DNA of 64,000 nt from Ursus arctos (taxonomy: Eukaryota > Chordata > Mammalia > Carnivora > Ursidae): positions 59,838,444 to 59,902,443 of the forward strand of contig NW_026623067.1 in the NCBI RefSeq assembly GCF_023065955.2. Direction: 5' to 3'. A program made the translations under genes and the position numbers. The notes beneath the pieces were generated by a model. The model worked only from the letters and a program-made list of their open reading frames with translations. It did not search any database and was not told where the DNA came from. Shown here piece by piece: positions 51,814 to 64,000 of this stretch. Within the stretch, counting starts at the first letter, position 1. Each line of letters begins with the position of its first letter.

Positions 51814-52817
51814 CAGGCAAACCTTTAAGATATTACAGGTTTGGTTCCAGACCATTGCAAAAAGTGAGTATCACAATAAAGTAAGTGAAAAGAATTTTTT
51901 GGTTCCCACTGCATATAAAAGATTACTGTGGTCTGTTAAGTGTGCAATAGCATTATGCCCCCCGAAACAACGTACATACATTTATTAAAAAATACTTTAT
52001 TGGGGTGCCTGGGTGGCTCAGTTGGTTAAGTGTCTGCCTTCGACTCGGGTCGTGGTCCTGGGTCCTGGGATCGAGCCCCATGTCGGGCTTCCTGCTCTGC
52101 AGGGAGCCTGCTTCTCCCTCTCCCTCTGCCTACCGCTCCCCTTGCTTGTGTTTCTTTCTCTCTCTCTGTCAAATAAGTAAATACAATTAAAAAAAAATAA
52201 AAATAAAAAATACTTTATTGCCAAAAAGGGTTAACCATCCTCTAAGCTTTCAGTAAGTCCTAATTTTCTTGCTGGTGGGGGGTCTGGCCTCAGTGTTGAT
52301 GGCTGCTGACTGATCAGGGTGATGGTGCTGAAGGTGGAGGGGGCTGTCGCAGTTTCTTAAATGAGACGACAGTGAAGTCTGCATTGATCGACTCTTCCTC
52401 TTGTGAACCATTTCTCTGTAGCATGGATGCTGTTTGGCATTTTACCCACAGTAGAACTTCATTAAAAATTGGAGTCAGTCCTCTCCAACCCTGCCCCTGC
52501 TTTATCAACTAAATTTATGCAGTATTCTAAATCCTTTGTTGTCATTTCAGTAATCTTCACAGCATTTTTATCAGGAATAGTTTCCATCTCAAGAAATGTT
52601 TTTGGTTACCTGTATAAGCAACTCACCATCTCTTAGTTTTATCATGAGATTGCAGCAATTAAGTACATTTTCAGACTCCACTTTTAATTCTATTACTCTT
52701 ACTATTTCTACCTCATCTGCAGTTACTTCCTCCACTGAAGTCTTGTGTCTTCACCTTGTAAAAAAAAAATAATATCTGTGAAGTGCAATAAAGCAAATCA
52801 ATAAAAGCAAATTCTAT
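51814..52817 (-). mobile_element. Tigger1-like DNA transposon, shortened, split by a SINE
   Basis: The left end has the terminal repeat 'caggcaaacctttaagata' after a TA and then 'ggtttggttccagacca', typical of Tigger1. The minus strand has a decayed piece of pogo-type transposase at about 52314-52508. The right end has 'gtgaagtgcaataaagcaaa', the other terminal repeat in worn form. Most of the transposase is deleted. A CanSINE occupies 52003-52204. Confidence 0.85.
52003..52204 (+). mobile_element. CanSINE, sense, inside Tigger
   Basis: The 16-bp perfect duplication aaaaaatactttattg lies at 51987-52002 and 52205-52220. Removing the SINE restores the Tigger sequence. Confidence 0.96.
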
Positions 52818-53159
52818 AGAAACAATGCCTTTTCAAAAAGTATAAAGTTAAACACTAGCATCAAGAATAGAGTCCCAAACGGTAACGTTTTATACTCTGT
52901 ATTGTGCTGGTGGAAGTGTACATTTGTACAATACTTTTGAAAAGTAGTTTGTCACTTTCCTTTCACCCAGGCTTGAAAAATTCTGTTAAGGGAATAATCT
53001 TAAAAAGGGAAAAAGCTACATACATTAAGATAGATCGTAAAGTTACCTCCAATAGCCAAGAATTAGATACAGCCCATACATGCTATGAATTCTAGGGGAA
53101 AGCCAAATAAAAGTTTGGTGTACCTTTTTTTTGGGAAAATTATGTAGCTGTTAAAAAAT

Positions 53160-53242
53160 ATTAATGATAAATACTAACTATACCAAATATATTATAACTA
53201 TACCAAATATTAATGATAAATACTAACTATACCAAATATATT
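53160..53242. repeat. 49-bp tandem duplication, about 1.7 copies
   Basis: The AT-rich unit at 53160-53208 is followed by 34 identical bases at 53209-53242. Confidence 0.9.
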
Positions 53243-53250
53243 CATGATAT

Positions 53251-53449
53251 GGGACTCCTGGGTGGCTCAGTCCGTTAAGCGTCTGCCTTTGGCTCAGGTC
53301 ATGATCCCAGGGTCCTGGAATCGAGCCCTACACCAGGCTCCTCACTCAGCGGGAAGCCTACTTCTCCCTCTGCCTCTGCTGCTCCCCCTGCTTGTGCGCT
53401 CTCTCTCTCTCTCTCTCTGTGTCAAATAAATAAATAAAATCTTTTAAAA
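53251..53449 (+). mobile_element. CanSINE, sense
   Basis: 'gggactcctgggtggctcag' to 'aaataaataaaatcttttaa'. The flanks 'atattcatgat' and 'atgttcgtgat' are an imperfect duplication. Confidence 0.93.
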
Positions 53450-54835
53450 AATGTTCGTGATTGAACACTAATAGAAAAAACGATATGTATTTGTACATAC
53501 ATCTTCACTGTCTAAAATTTATATACACATGGACGAGATTGTGAGAGAGAGTGGAAAATGTACTATGAGTTGATTCCCACTGGAGTTGCAGGCTTATTTA
53601 TGCAGTAAATGAGCGCCACGTTAAGAATTCATGGGGCCCATGAAATACTCAAGAGTGTGGATAGCTGTGCTGTTTTTCAGGGGTTCACAGGTGCCTCCCT
53701 GCCCCCAGTCTTCAGCCTCCTTGGAGTCCCTAGAAAAGCCTCCCTCATTATCCGGGTCTTATTGGGCTGACTCCTTTTGCCTGACTCCATTGTTCTGTGC
53801 CCCCCTCCTTTCTGTACTTAATTCTGTTTAGCCTCCAGAGAGGTTTTACTTTGTAATGGCTTTCACATGCTCACATTCTCCCCACCCTGCTAGGACTGCA
53901 GACTCCACATTGTCCATATCCTTACAGACTTGGCCTCATCTAGGCAGCCTGGAAATTGCCCTGAGTCCATTTTTCAGGTTTTACATTTTCTTGAGTTTTC
54001 CCCTGAGTTCATTAGCACACTTCCTGGATCAGCAGCCTCAGCTCCCACTGGTTGTTCACACCTGTCTCCGCCTAACCCAGTGAAGACCCTGGGGGACCGA
54101 GCAGTGTGCAGCAAGAAGCCAGCAGCATAGACACATTACTGTGGGGACACGTTAGGCTTATTTTGCTCTTACATCTGTAGGTGATTACTGTGTTTGATCT
54201 TGGAAACGCTTCACCTCTTGACAATGATTAGTCTTGCTGTCCAGGAGATTGCTTTTGTGCCCCAACCCCCGACTAAGGGGAAGAGGTAAAGGATTGAGCC
54301 ATTTCTGGGACGGTAATTGGAGATTATGGATTTAGCTGACAGCAGAGACTTCCTCCATTTGTGCTGGATGTTGTGCTGCCCAGAGTTTGGCCAGTAGGTT
54401 CTCTTCAGGGCCGTTCTAAATGCCCCTGGTCCAGCGAAGACTTTTGTAGAATTTAACAACTCCTTTCTGGAGGCCCTACCTTTACATCTTATCAAACATA
54501 TTTAAATGTCCCAACATTGCACATTAAAAAAAATTGTTTTTGCTGTAAATTATTTTAAAAAACTTTTTAATTGGTGCTTTTATAATTATTTGGCTAGGAT
54601 AAACTCCCCCAATCTATGATTGACTCTGGTTTCCTCGAACTCTGTGTATGCTTGGGAATTTGAAGAGGTGAAAAAATTAAACCTACAACTTGTTTACAAA
54701 TATAATGAATATTTTATGACTATTACATTTAACAGTCAATGAGGTATGAATATGTCAATTAAATATTTATTCACTTCAATTTCATGGTTTTCTTTTGGTA
54801 TCTCGGAATCAATAATTTTTTGGGTGAAGGTTTTA

Positions 54836-55103
54836 TTTTTTTTATTTATTATTTTTTATGTTTTTTTTTTTAACTTTGCATGTTTATTTTATTTTTTCTT
54901 TTTGATGTAAAGTTCCATGATTCATTATTTTCATATAACACCCAGTGCACCATGCAATATGTGCCCTTGTTAATACCCATCACCGGCCTATCCCAATCCC
55001 CCACCCCCCTCTCCTCTGAAGCCCTCAGTTTGTTTCCCAGAGTCCACAGTGGGATGAATGGAGGGGAGGGTAAACAGAAGAGGGAATGAACCATGAGAGA
55101 CTG
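54836..55103 (-). mobile_element. Short L1 insertion with 5' inversion
   Basis: The insertion is flanked by a perfect 15-bp duplication (tgggtgaaggtttta) at 54821-54835 and 55104-55118. It starts with a T-rich run (reversed poly-A) and antisense L1 3' UTR up to 'cccagagtccacag' at about 55049. From there to 55103 the sequence is in the opposite orientation, giving 'aatgaaccatgagagactgtgg'. This is the expected product of twin priming. Confidence 0.88.
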
Positions 55104-55693
55104 TGGGTGAAGGTTTTAAACATTTCTTTGGCTCTTAAGATGTCTGTAGGCCGTACACTCATGGCCTCCGGTGCCTCCGGGGTAAGATACCAGAGTCCCA
55201 CCGCTCTTCCTACTACTTCCTAGCTTTGGGTTCTTCACAAACTTGCTTCTGATTCAGATCTTCTCATTGGGGACACTTTTTACCATTCTGATCTCAGTCC
55301 CAGTGTCACCCTTTCCTGGAGGATTTTCTTGATCACTCACCGGAAAGTAGCCATCCAGTCCTGCTGTTTTATTTTTTGTTGTTGCACTTAGTTCTAGCTG
55401 TTACTGTTCTCATAACGTCTAGATCTAGTAAATAGATTTATTCTCAGTCTACTGATTGCTCTGTCTGCCAATCTGTAGGTCTACTGATTGTCCACCTCTA
55501 CTGGAATGTAATAGCGGAGATCTTGTTTACCATCCTATTTCCCCACTATCTAACATAGTGCCTGGCACATAATAAGTGCTCAAGTGTGTGTGTGTGTGTA
55601 ATGAATAACATGATAGTTATGATTACTGTACATATTTGCTAGCTCATTTATTCTCCTAATATTACTACGGCTTGAGAAAAAGAGGTAGGATGG

Positions 55694-56170
55694 TGTGGTA
55701 ACAGAATAATGCCCCCTCCTCCCAAGGAGGTCCATGTCCTTATCCTTGGAACCTGTGAATATGTTATGTTCTAAGGCAAAGCGAGATTTAGGTTGTGTGT
55801 GGAATTAAGGTTGCTAATCATCTGACCTTAAAATGAGATTATTATCCTCAATTATCCAGGCGGGCCCAGTCTAGTCACAAAGGTGTTTTAAAGCAGAAGA
55901 GGAAGGCAGGTGAGATCAGAGCGATGCAGGGTGAGAAGGACTTAGCTGCCTTAGAAGATGGAGGGAGGGGCGGTGAACAACGGGATGTGAAAGGCTTCCA
56001 CAAACTGGAAAAGTCAAAGAAATGGATTTTCCTCAGGGCCTCCAGAAAGGCCTTTATTTTGGCCCAGTGGGACCCACTTAAGACTTCCGACTTCCAGAAT
56101 TGTAACATGTTTGTATTGTTTAAGCCATTGAGTTTGTGGCAATTTGTTATCAGCAGGAATAAAAACAGAC
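55694..56170 (+). mobile_element. MLT1-type LTR, sense
   Basis: 'gaggtccatgtccttatcct', 'gattattatcctcaattatc', 'aggcgggcccagtctagtca' and 'ttgtttaagccattgagttt' occur in the order of an MLT1 solo LTR. It is non-coding; overlapping open frames on both strands are chance. Confidence 0.85.
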
Positions 56171-56329
56171 AGGTAGTTATGTCCTTTTTTACAGATGAAG
56201 ACATAGAAGCATGTACTTGAGAGGCCACTTATTCAAGGTCATAGAGACATGTAGTAGCTGTCTTGTAGAACTCAAGCTGGAGTCCAGGTGGTCCAGTGTG
56301 TGTATTGTTCTTATTAGCATCTTATCTGT

Positions 56330-56765
56330 TGCTTCATAAGAAACCCACCGAAGTGCAGTGGCTTGAACCAACAGTGCACTGTTATCTATCATTTACGGAT
56401 CTGGGCCTGGGGCTCAGCTGAGAGATTATTACTTTGAGTCTGTTACGTGGTCACAGTCAGATGTCAGCCAGGACTTCGGTCATTTGAAATCTTAAGTGAG
56501 TTGGATGTCCACGGTGGCTGGCTCACATGCCCAGCAGTTGGTGCCAGCTGTCAGCTGGGAGCTCAGCTGGGGCTCTCGAACGGCACTGACGTGTGGTCTC
56601 TCTTCTCCCAGTATGGCAGCTGGTTTTTAATAGGCAGGGAGCAGAAGCTGCCTGGCCAGTTAGTGGCTACACCTGCCGCTGGCACACTGTCCCTTCTGCC
56701 ATACTCTGTTGATCGGGCCGAGCACTCACAGGGTCCACCCAGATGCAAGGTAGACCATGTGTTGG
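56330..56765 (+). repeat. Old interspersed repeat, family not named
   Basis: 'cagtggcttgaaccaacagt', 'ctgggcctggggctcagctg' and 'ggcagttggtgccagctg'-like phrases recur in other mammalian repeats that I know. I cannot name the family with confidence. Confidence 0.45.
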
Positions 56766-57442
56766 GGGGGTAGAAGGCTCACATTGTAGACGGGCTCGTG
56801 AGATGGTAGTTACTTATGCAGCCGTTTTTGGGAAAATCTCACTTCCTATAGAACCTTATTTGGTGGACCTAGAAATACTTCGTAGCAATCTTACAATTAG
56901 CAGCTGTCCATTGACCTTATATTATTGCAAGGCACCATGCTAAAACCTTTTAGAGGATGGCAGGATAATCGAGAGCAATTTTGCCATCTAGTACGGGCTT
57001 GAAGTGAAGCCACTTGAGCACAGGGAGCAGGGAAGGAGAGGCACTGAAGCGGAGTAAGGGGCCATGAGGGAACATGGCACAAAGATAGCAGTCATGCTAA
57101 GCTTTGAAGCCAGATCCGGCAGAAGGGAGAGCTGCAGGTAATCCGGCCAGGGGGCAGGAGGGTTGTTGAGGCATTTCCTGGGATCAGTACCAAGTCAGCC
57201 ATTTTGGTTCAAGGAGGGGTTTTGCAGGGTGTATGGAGAGAAGACTTGGCCCTTGTCTACTTTGTACTTCTTAGACAAGGGAAACAGGGATTTAGCTCGT
57301 ATTTGCCTGAGGCACGTGTTACTTAGGACTCTCACTCTTATGGGAAACACTTATGGGAAGTAACAAAGAAGCCCTCAAAATGATCAAAAACACGTTGGAT
57401 TTTCTTTTTTAAATAGTTGTACTGTTTTGCTGTATTAAGTAA

Positions 57443-57742
<300 letters not shown>

Positions 57743-58639
57743 TGACTGACTGCTTTTGGAGACTGAGTCTTAATTTTGAGAAATAAAATCCAGGGGATGA
57801 ATTTTAGAAAGTCATTGAAGTTCCTGAACAAAATGAATTCTTTATGTTTTAAATACTGATATTTGCTGCAGTAAAACTTTCTCAGGTGTCTAGAGATGCT
57901 ATTATTCCTGTATTAAATTTATCAGTTTGGGGAAAAAAGGACATTGCTATAAATGGAAAGGAGAATGATCATTCCTTCCCTCTTCACTGAGTGATCTTGT
58001 TTTTCTTTTGAAAGTCAATCCTTTTTACTGATTTAGGTTTTCTGAAGCTTGAGTTGGCTTTGGTAGCATTAACAAAGGCCCTTTGTGCTGGAATTAGATG
58101 GGAAACATTCCTGTATTTTTCACTCTATTTTCATTTCTCCTGTGAGAATGTTATTTCCTCTGATCTTGCTTAGCCATTACTATTTATTATATTAACTGGA
58201 GAGAAGGGATGTGATTTGATCACGTCTGGTAGTTTTTGGAGACTGACGTTAGGGAATTGGCTCTGAACTCGCCTGGTCTATCCAAGGATGCTTCCCGTTT
58301 CTCGGGAGGAGCTGTGTCCCAGCAAGGCCGGTGGCCCCATCAGGAAGGACACTGCCCACTTCCCTGGGCCAAGGGATGCTTTCTCCTTTTTCATAATTGG
58401 TGCCTCAAGAGAGAACATTCTTCCTGAGTAGAAGAGGCCTGCACAGAAAGCCTTCCTCCCACACTGCCCCAACTAGTCCCATCATCTCCATTTCCTTGTT
58501 CACGCCTGTGGCAGGCTGACCTATGCAGCTGTGGTGTCCTACCTTCCCCCTCTTCTCTTCCTTTGTGTGCTGGTGCGGCTCTTGCAAACTCAGTACCTCT
58601 CTCTTCCATAGGTTTCTTTCCTAGTAGGTTTCCTGGGAA

Positions 58640-58800
58640 GGAGCCTGGTGCCAGTGTTAGAGTCAGGCCAATAGGGGTTCGAATCCTGCCTCTGCCACTT
58701 CCTGGCTCCATGGCCTTGCAGAAGTTATGTAACTGCTCTTTGCTTCACATTTCAAGTGGGGAATAGAAGATCGAACTGCTAGGGTTATGGTGAATGAAAA
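58640..58800 (+). repeat. MIR, sense
   Basis: 'ttcgaatcctgcctctgccac' with 'gccttgcagaagttatgtaa' is a MIR core. Confidence 0.8.
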
Positions 58801-59789
58801 CTATTAGCCCAGAATTTAAAACAGAGTATAAACTGTTGGGCAAGTGAGTATGCATTAAGTAGAATTATAAAAATGTGTTCAGTGTGCCTAACTGGGGCTT
58901 ATTATTAATATCTCTTTCCCTTGAACAGCATGTGCTCTGTCCTTGTCACCTGCTCTCGCACACACCTGCACTCCCTGTCGGCTGCCTTGGCTCTCAGCTC
59001 TCCTACTGTTCACAGCCTCCCTGGATCTTCTGAGTCCCCTGCTCTTTCACACTTGCCCCCCCACCCCGCCTCCCACTGCCTTCCCTCCACCCTGACAGCC
59101 CCTCAGCTCACTCTCTCTCACACCTAACCTCTTCCCCCCCACCTTTTTTTCTTTCCGGCTGCCTTCAACAACTGGAGACATTTCTCTGTGCCTCCATGCG
59201 CCATGGCAGCTGGGTGTTAGTGAAGCAGCAGGAGCTAAGTGTGATCCTAGAGGTGGTCATGACAGCCTGGCGGGGTGGGAAAGAAGCGTGCCTGTGGGGA
59301 TGGCTGAGAGGGACTGGGACACTCCAGGTGAGGGTGAGGCTGTGGGACAGGCATTTTAACCACAAATGAGAAGGAAAGGGGAGCAGGCTGAAGGGGCTTG
59401 TTGAGCATCCAGGAGCTGTATGCTCTGTATACATGGGAGGGCTAAACATGAGAATGGTGCCCCTGGGTGAATGGGGCATTCATCCCACAGAATGCACTAG
59501 GGAGAAAGAACTCTAAATCACATCAGTTCAGGAAATGCTGAATGTGCATGCTTTTTCCTCCTTGTAGCTATTCCCACCATACTTTAGGTCTTGGAAGGCA
59601 CTGAGAAGTCCAGCATTCTCATCATTCTTATCTAAGTGAAAGTGTCAGTTCTTCAGGAAGGCTTTTTTTTCATCTTCAGGAAGGTTAGCTGTTTGCCCAT
59701 TGCACATATGTTCTACCACTCTCCTTTTCCTCCAAAGCACTTTTCACAATTTGTATATTTATTTTGTGATTTTTAAAAATTTTTTAAAT

Positions 59790-59910
59790 ATTTTCTTACC
59801 CCACTAGATTGGAAGGTTCCTGAGAATAGGTCATGTTTACCACTGAATCCTTAGCCTCCTGAAAAGAGCATAGCCCATAGTAGGTGTTCAGCATGTAATT
59901 CTAGAACAAA
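59790..59910 (+). repeat. L2-like LINE 3' end
   Basis: 'ccactagattggaaggttcc' followed by 'gagcatagcccatagtaggt' marks an L2 3' end. Confidence 0.65.
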
Positions 59911-60094
59911 TGAAGGGGGAGAGCTGATTGCTGGTGAGCAGGTTTGCTGCACAACCTTGGGATGGAAATGATGCTGAACACTTGCTGTTGGCCTGCTGTT
60001 GTGCTGGGCAGTTTCAGTACTAGGAGATTATCAGGACATCTCTGTCAAAATGAGTTGATTTTGGTCTGATGAAGCCAGAATCTTTTGGATTTGA

Positions 60095-60322
<228 letters not shown>

Positions 60323-60637
60323 TAGAATATACATATTTTCTTTATCCTTTTCTTCTGTGACCCCCACTCCCACTTGCCCACACATACTTTTTCAAACACA
60401 CAGCTGGGGTTCAGCTAGTGCATTCTTAACCTGTTCACACTTAAAAGGCCCAGCAACTCTGATAGATAAACAGTAGCTCAGAGGTAAATTGCCTGCAGCT
60501 CTTTAAATCTAAAGCCACTCCTTCAGTATGAAATATAATTGGCCAGTAGCCCTTTGCCACAAGGAGAAAGCTTTGTTTCTATATTAGAGACTGTAAATGT
60601 GTCTTCCCTTTACCCAAAGGCAAAAGAGACCTCTTGG

Positions 60638-60661
60638 AATAAAAAAATAAAAAATAAAAAA

Positions 60662-60692
<31 letters not shown>

Positions 60693-60695
60693 ATA
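60638..60695. repeat. (AAAT)n microsatellite
   Basis: A long AAAT run is preceded by imperfect AAAAAAT units. Confidence 0.95.
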
Positions 60696-60923
60696 TCTAT
60701 CATGAATTCAATCCACTGGAGCAGAATCAAATGCTCCATAAAAGGAATCCATCACTGGCTGGAAATGGAAATGCTGATGTGGAAGATGAAGAGGACGGGA
60801 GTGGGCACTGTCTGAATCAGGGCCCACTCTGGGGCTGAGCTGCCTCTCCCAGGAGCTGTCAGGAGTAGGAAGAGAAACTCTTGGCGGAGGGACCGTTCTG
60901 GAACCCTGGGGACAGATGACAAC

Positions 60924-61351
60924 TCTAGCCAATTCTGGTGAAACTGATTGCCTCTACTCAGAAAAGCCTCAGCTGGGCCCTGACGGGAGGGAGCGGCCAG
61001 ATCCCGTGCACAAGCCTGTCCTAATCTGCTGGGTGGCCCTCAACTTCCGAATCTGGGGAACCAGAGCACCGCCCCTGGTCTCTCCAGTCTCCTCCATCTC
61101 CAACCTAGGAGTTCCTTTGTGCGGGAGCAGAAGGATGACTTACCTACACTTCAGTTCCTTCCTTCTCCCACGGACCTTCCTCCCTGTTTCACTATTCTAA
61201 ACATTTGGGGGAGGCGGGGGAGGACCTTTTTGTTATCGTATATACTTATGTGTCCGAGTATGTTAATGCCCCAGATATTTCCAAATGAGCAGAATCTTTG
61301 CTCCATACTCAGAACTCACATATGATTTCAGTTTCACCAGAATTGGCTAGA
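60924..61351. repeat. 24-bp perfect inverted repeat, arms 380 bp apart
   Basis: The left arm 60924-60947 and right arm 61328-61351 are exact reverse complements (left arm begins tctagccaattctggtg). The match ends abruptly on both sides. The spacer is partly GC-rich. I do not recognise a repeat family. Confidence 0.85.
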
Positions 61352-62014
61352 TTCATTCCGGAGAAGGAGGGTTTATTAGTCTGCCCCCCCCCCCATTATA
61401 GAATTAGACGTCATCACTTCAACTTTCTGTAAGATTGGAAATACACTCAATGTATAATAATAAGAAAAATAAAAACATTTGTTTGTAATCCTCCCCCAAA
61501 AGAAAGACAACTCTTGTTAACATTTTGGTTCATTTCCTGCCTTTTAGACTTATAGCAGTATCGTTGCAATAAAATTTTATTGATATTTGATGTATGACAC
61601 TTGTATCTCTGTTCCATGTTGGTATAGTCATTTGATAGTTTGTCATTTTAAATGTGATGTTTTCAGTGAGACACCAGAGGGGCACATTGCCACCCAAAGG
61701 TGAGTCTTTAATAAATGCTTTCTGATCTTAATTATGCTAATGCCCCAAGCACGCTGGCCCTGTGCTCTGGTTGGAAGAGCACTGAGCTCCAGATGCTATT
61801 GCCCAGCTATGTGGCTCTGGGAAAGTTGCTTCCTCTCTCTGGTTCAAGGGTTGGGCTAGACAATAAACAGAGTTCCTTTCAGTACTAATATTTTAGAAAT
61901 GTCTGCATATTAGCATATCCCTTCAGTGAAAGGTTAAAGTGGGTGAGTTTCTTGTGATTTTGAATATTTCTTTGAAACACTGTTATCCTCTTGGTAAGAA
62001 AATGATTACCCCAG

Positions 62015-62395
62015 AAAGAAATTTAACCATTGTTAAATGTACAGTTCATTGGCATTAGGTACATTCATGTTGAGCAACCATGGCCACCATCTATCTCCAG
62101 AACTTTTCCATCTTCCCAAACTGAAACTCTGTACTCATTAAACACTAACTCCCCATTCTTCTCTCCCCGCAGTTCCTGGTAACCACCTCTTTACTTCTGT
62201 CTCTATGAACTTGACTATTCTAGTATCTCATACTGCAATCATCTTTTAAAAACCATTTTTAAATGTTGCCTACTAATCCAGCATATGCATATACCATAAT
62301 TTATCAAATGAGTCTCCTAGTGAAACATGAAACTTCCTCTCAGTTTTTCCACTGTTAAAAATTACACTGCAGTGAATGTGCCCTGTACCTATGTT
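62015..62395 (-). mobile_element. Old L1 3' fragment, antisense
   Basis: 'tgtacagttcattggcatta', 'ccatctatctccagaacttt' and 'tgaacttgactattctagta' are reverse L1M landmarks, repeated at about 63600-63800. Confidence 0.7.
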
Positions 62396-62408
62396 AAAGT
62401 GTGATCTT

Positions 62409-62610
62409 GGGGTGCCTGGCTGGCTCAGTTGGCTAAGCGTCTGCCTTCTGCTCAGGTTATGATCTCAGGGTCCTCAGATCGAGCCCTGAGTTGGACTCCC
62501 TGCTCAGTGGGGAGTCTGCTTTTCCCTCTGCCCCTACCCCCTGCTCATGCACTCTCTCCCTCTCACTCTCTCTAAAATAAATAAAATCTTAAAAAAATAA
62601 AAAATAAATA
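62409..62610 (+). mobile_element. CanSINE, sense
   Basis: 'ggggtgcctggctggctcag' to 'aaataaataaaatcttaaaa'. The flanks 'aagtgtgatctt' and 'aaatgtgatctg' are an imperfect duplication. Confidence 0.93.
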
Positions 62611-62722
62611 AAAATGTGATCTGAATCTGTTTTCCCTTATGCCCCTATAGGACACCTGTACATTCCCTGTGTCTTTTCATTATGTGAGTTTTTTCCCCTC
62701 CTTAATGTGTTTACATTTTTGA

Positions 62723-64000
<1,278 letters not shown>

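Noticed and set aside
55875..56228. About 100-codon open frames on both strands
   Set aside because: They lie inside an MLT1-type LTR, which is non-coding.

Overview
The window is mammalian nuclear DNA, and most likely from a caniform carnivoran (order Carnivora). The main clue is about two dozen tRNA-Lys-derived CanSINE (SINEC) copies, whose 5' end reads like 'gcgcctgggtggctcag' and whose 3' end is CT-rich followed by AAATAAAT. Several of them resemble the bear/seal/mustelid type. There are also carnivore-type L1 3' ends. The gene order POLK then ANKDD1B, both on the + strand, matches human 5q13.3. Nothing bacterial, phage-like or CRISPR-like is present.

Layout. Positions 1 to about 15.8 kb hold the 3' part of POLK (DNA polymerase kappa). 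Six coding exons (1525-1557, 7997-8093, 10065-10236, 11906-12862, 13662-13704, 13886-13970) encode the end of the polymerase/PAD region, two UBZ-type C2HC zinc fingers and a C-terminal PCNA-binding motif. About 4-6 kb of 3' UTR and intergenic sequence follows. A CpG island at about 20.08-20.64 kb contains the first coding exon of ANKDD1B (ankyrin repeat and death domain containing 1B). Its exons 1-11 run from 20264 to 62836; the last exons, including the death domain, lie beyond the window. From exon 3 on, every exon is phase 0-0 and encodes one ankyrin module (99 nt, one of 105 nt).

The most notable result is in ANKDD1B exon 10 (60115-60214). It is 100 nt instead of 99, with one extra C in a C run, so the frame shifts and a TGA follows at 60193-60195, upstream of the death domain. 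All other exons and splice sites look intact. The gene may therefore be freshly broken in this individual or lineage, may be rescued by skipping of the symmetric exon 10, or may carry an assembly error.

The introns are mostly transposon debris: L1 copies (one 2.7-kb copy with two nested insertions, one twin-primed copy), CanSINEs, a full-length RPL23A processed pseudogene, a Tigger1-like DNA transposon, MER5A, MLT1-type LTRs, MIR and L2. A 24-bp perfect inverted repeat about 380 bp apart at 60924-61351 is not explained by any family I recognise. I see no convincing novel biological system here.
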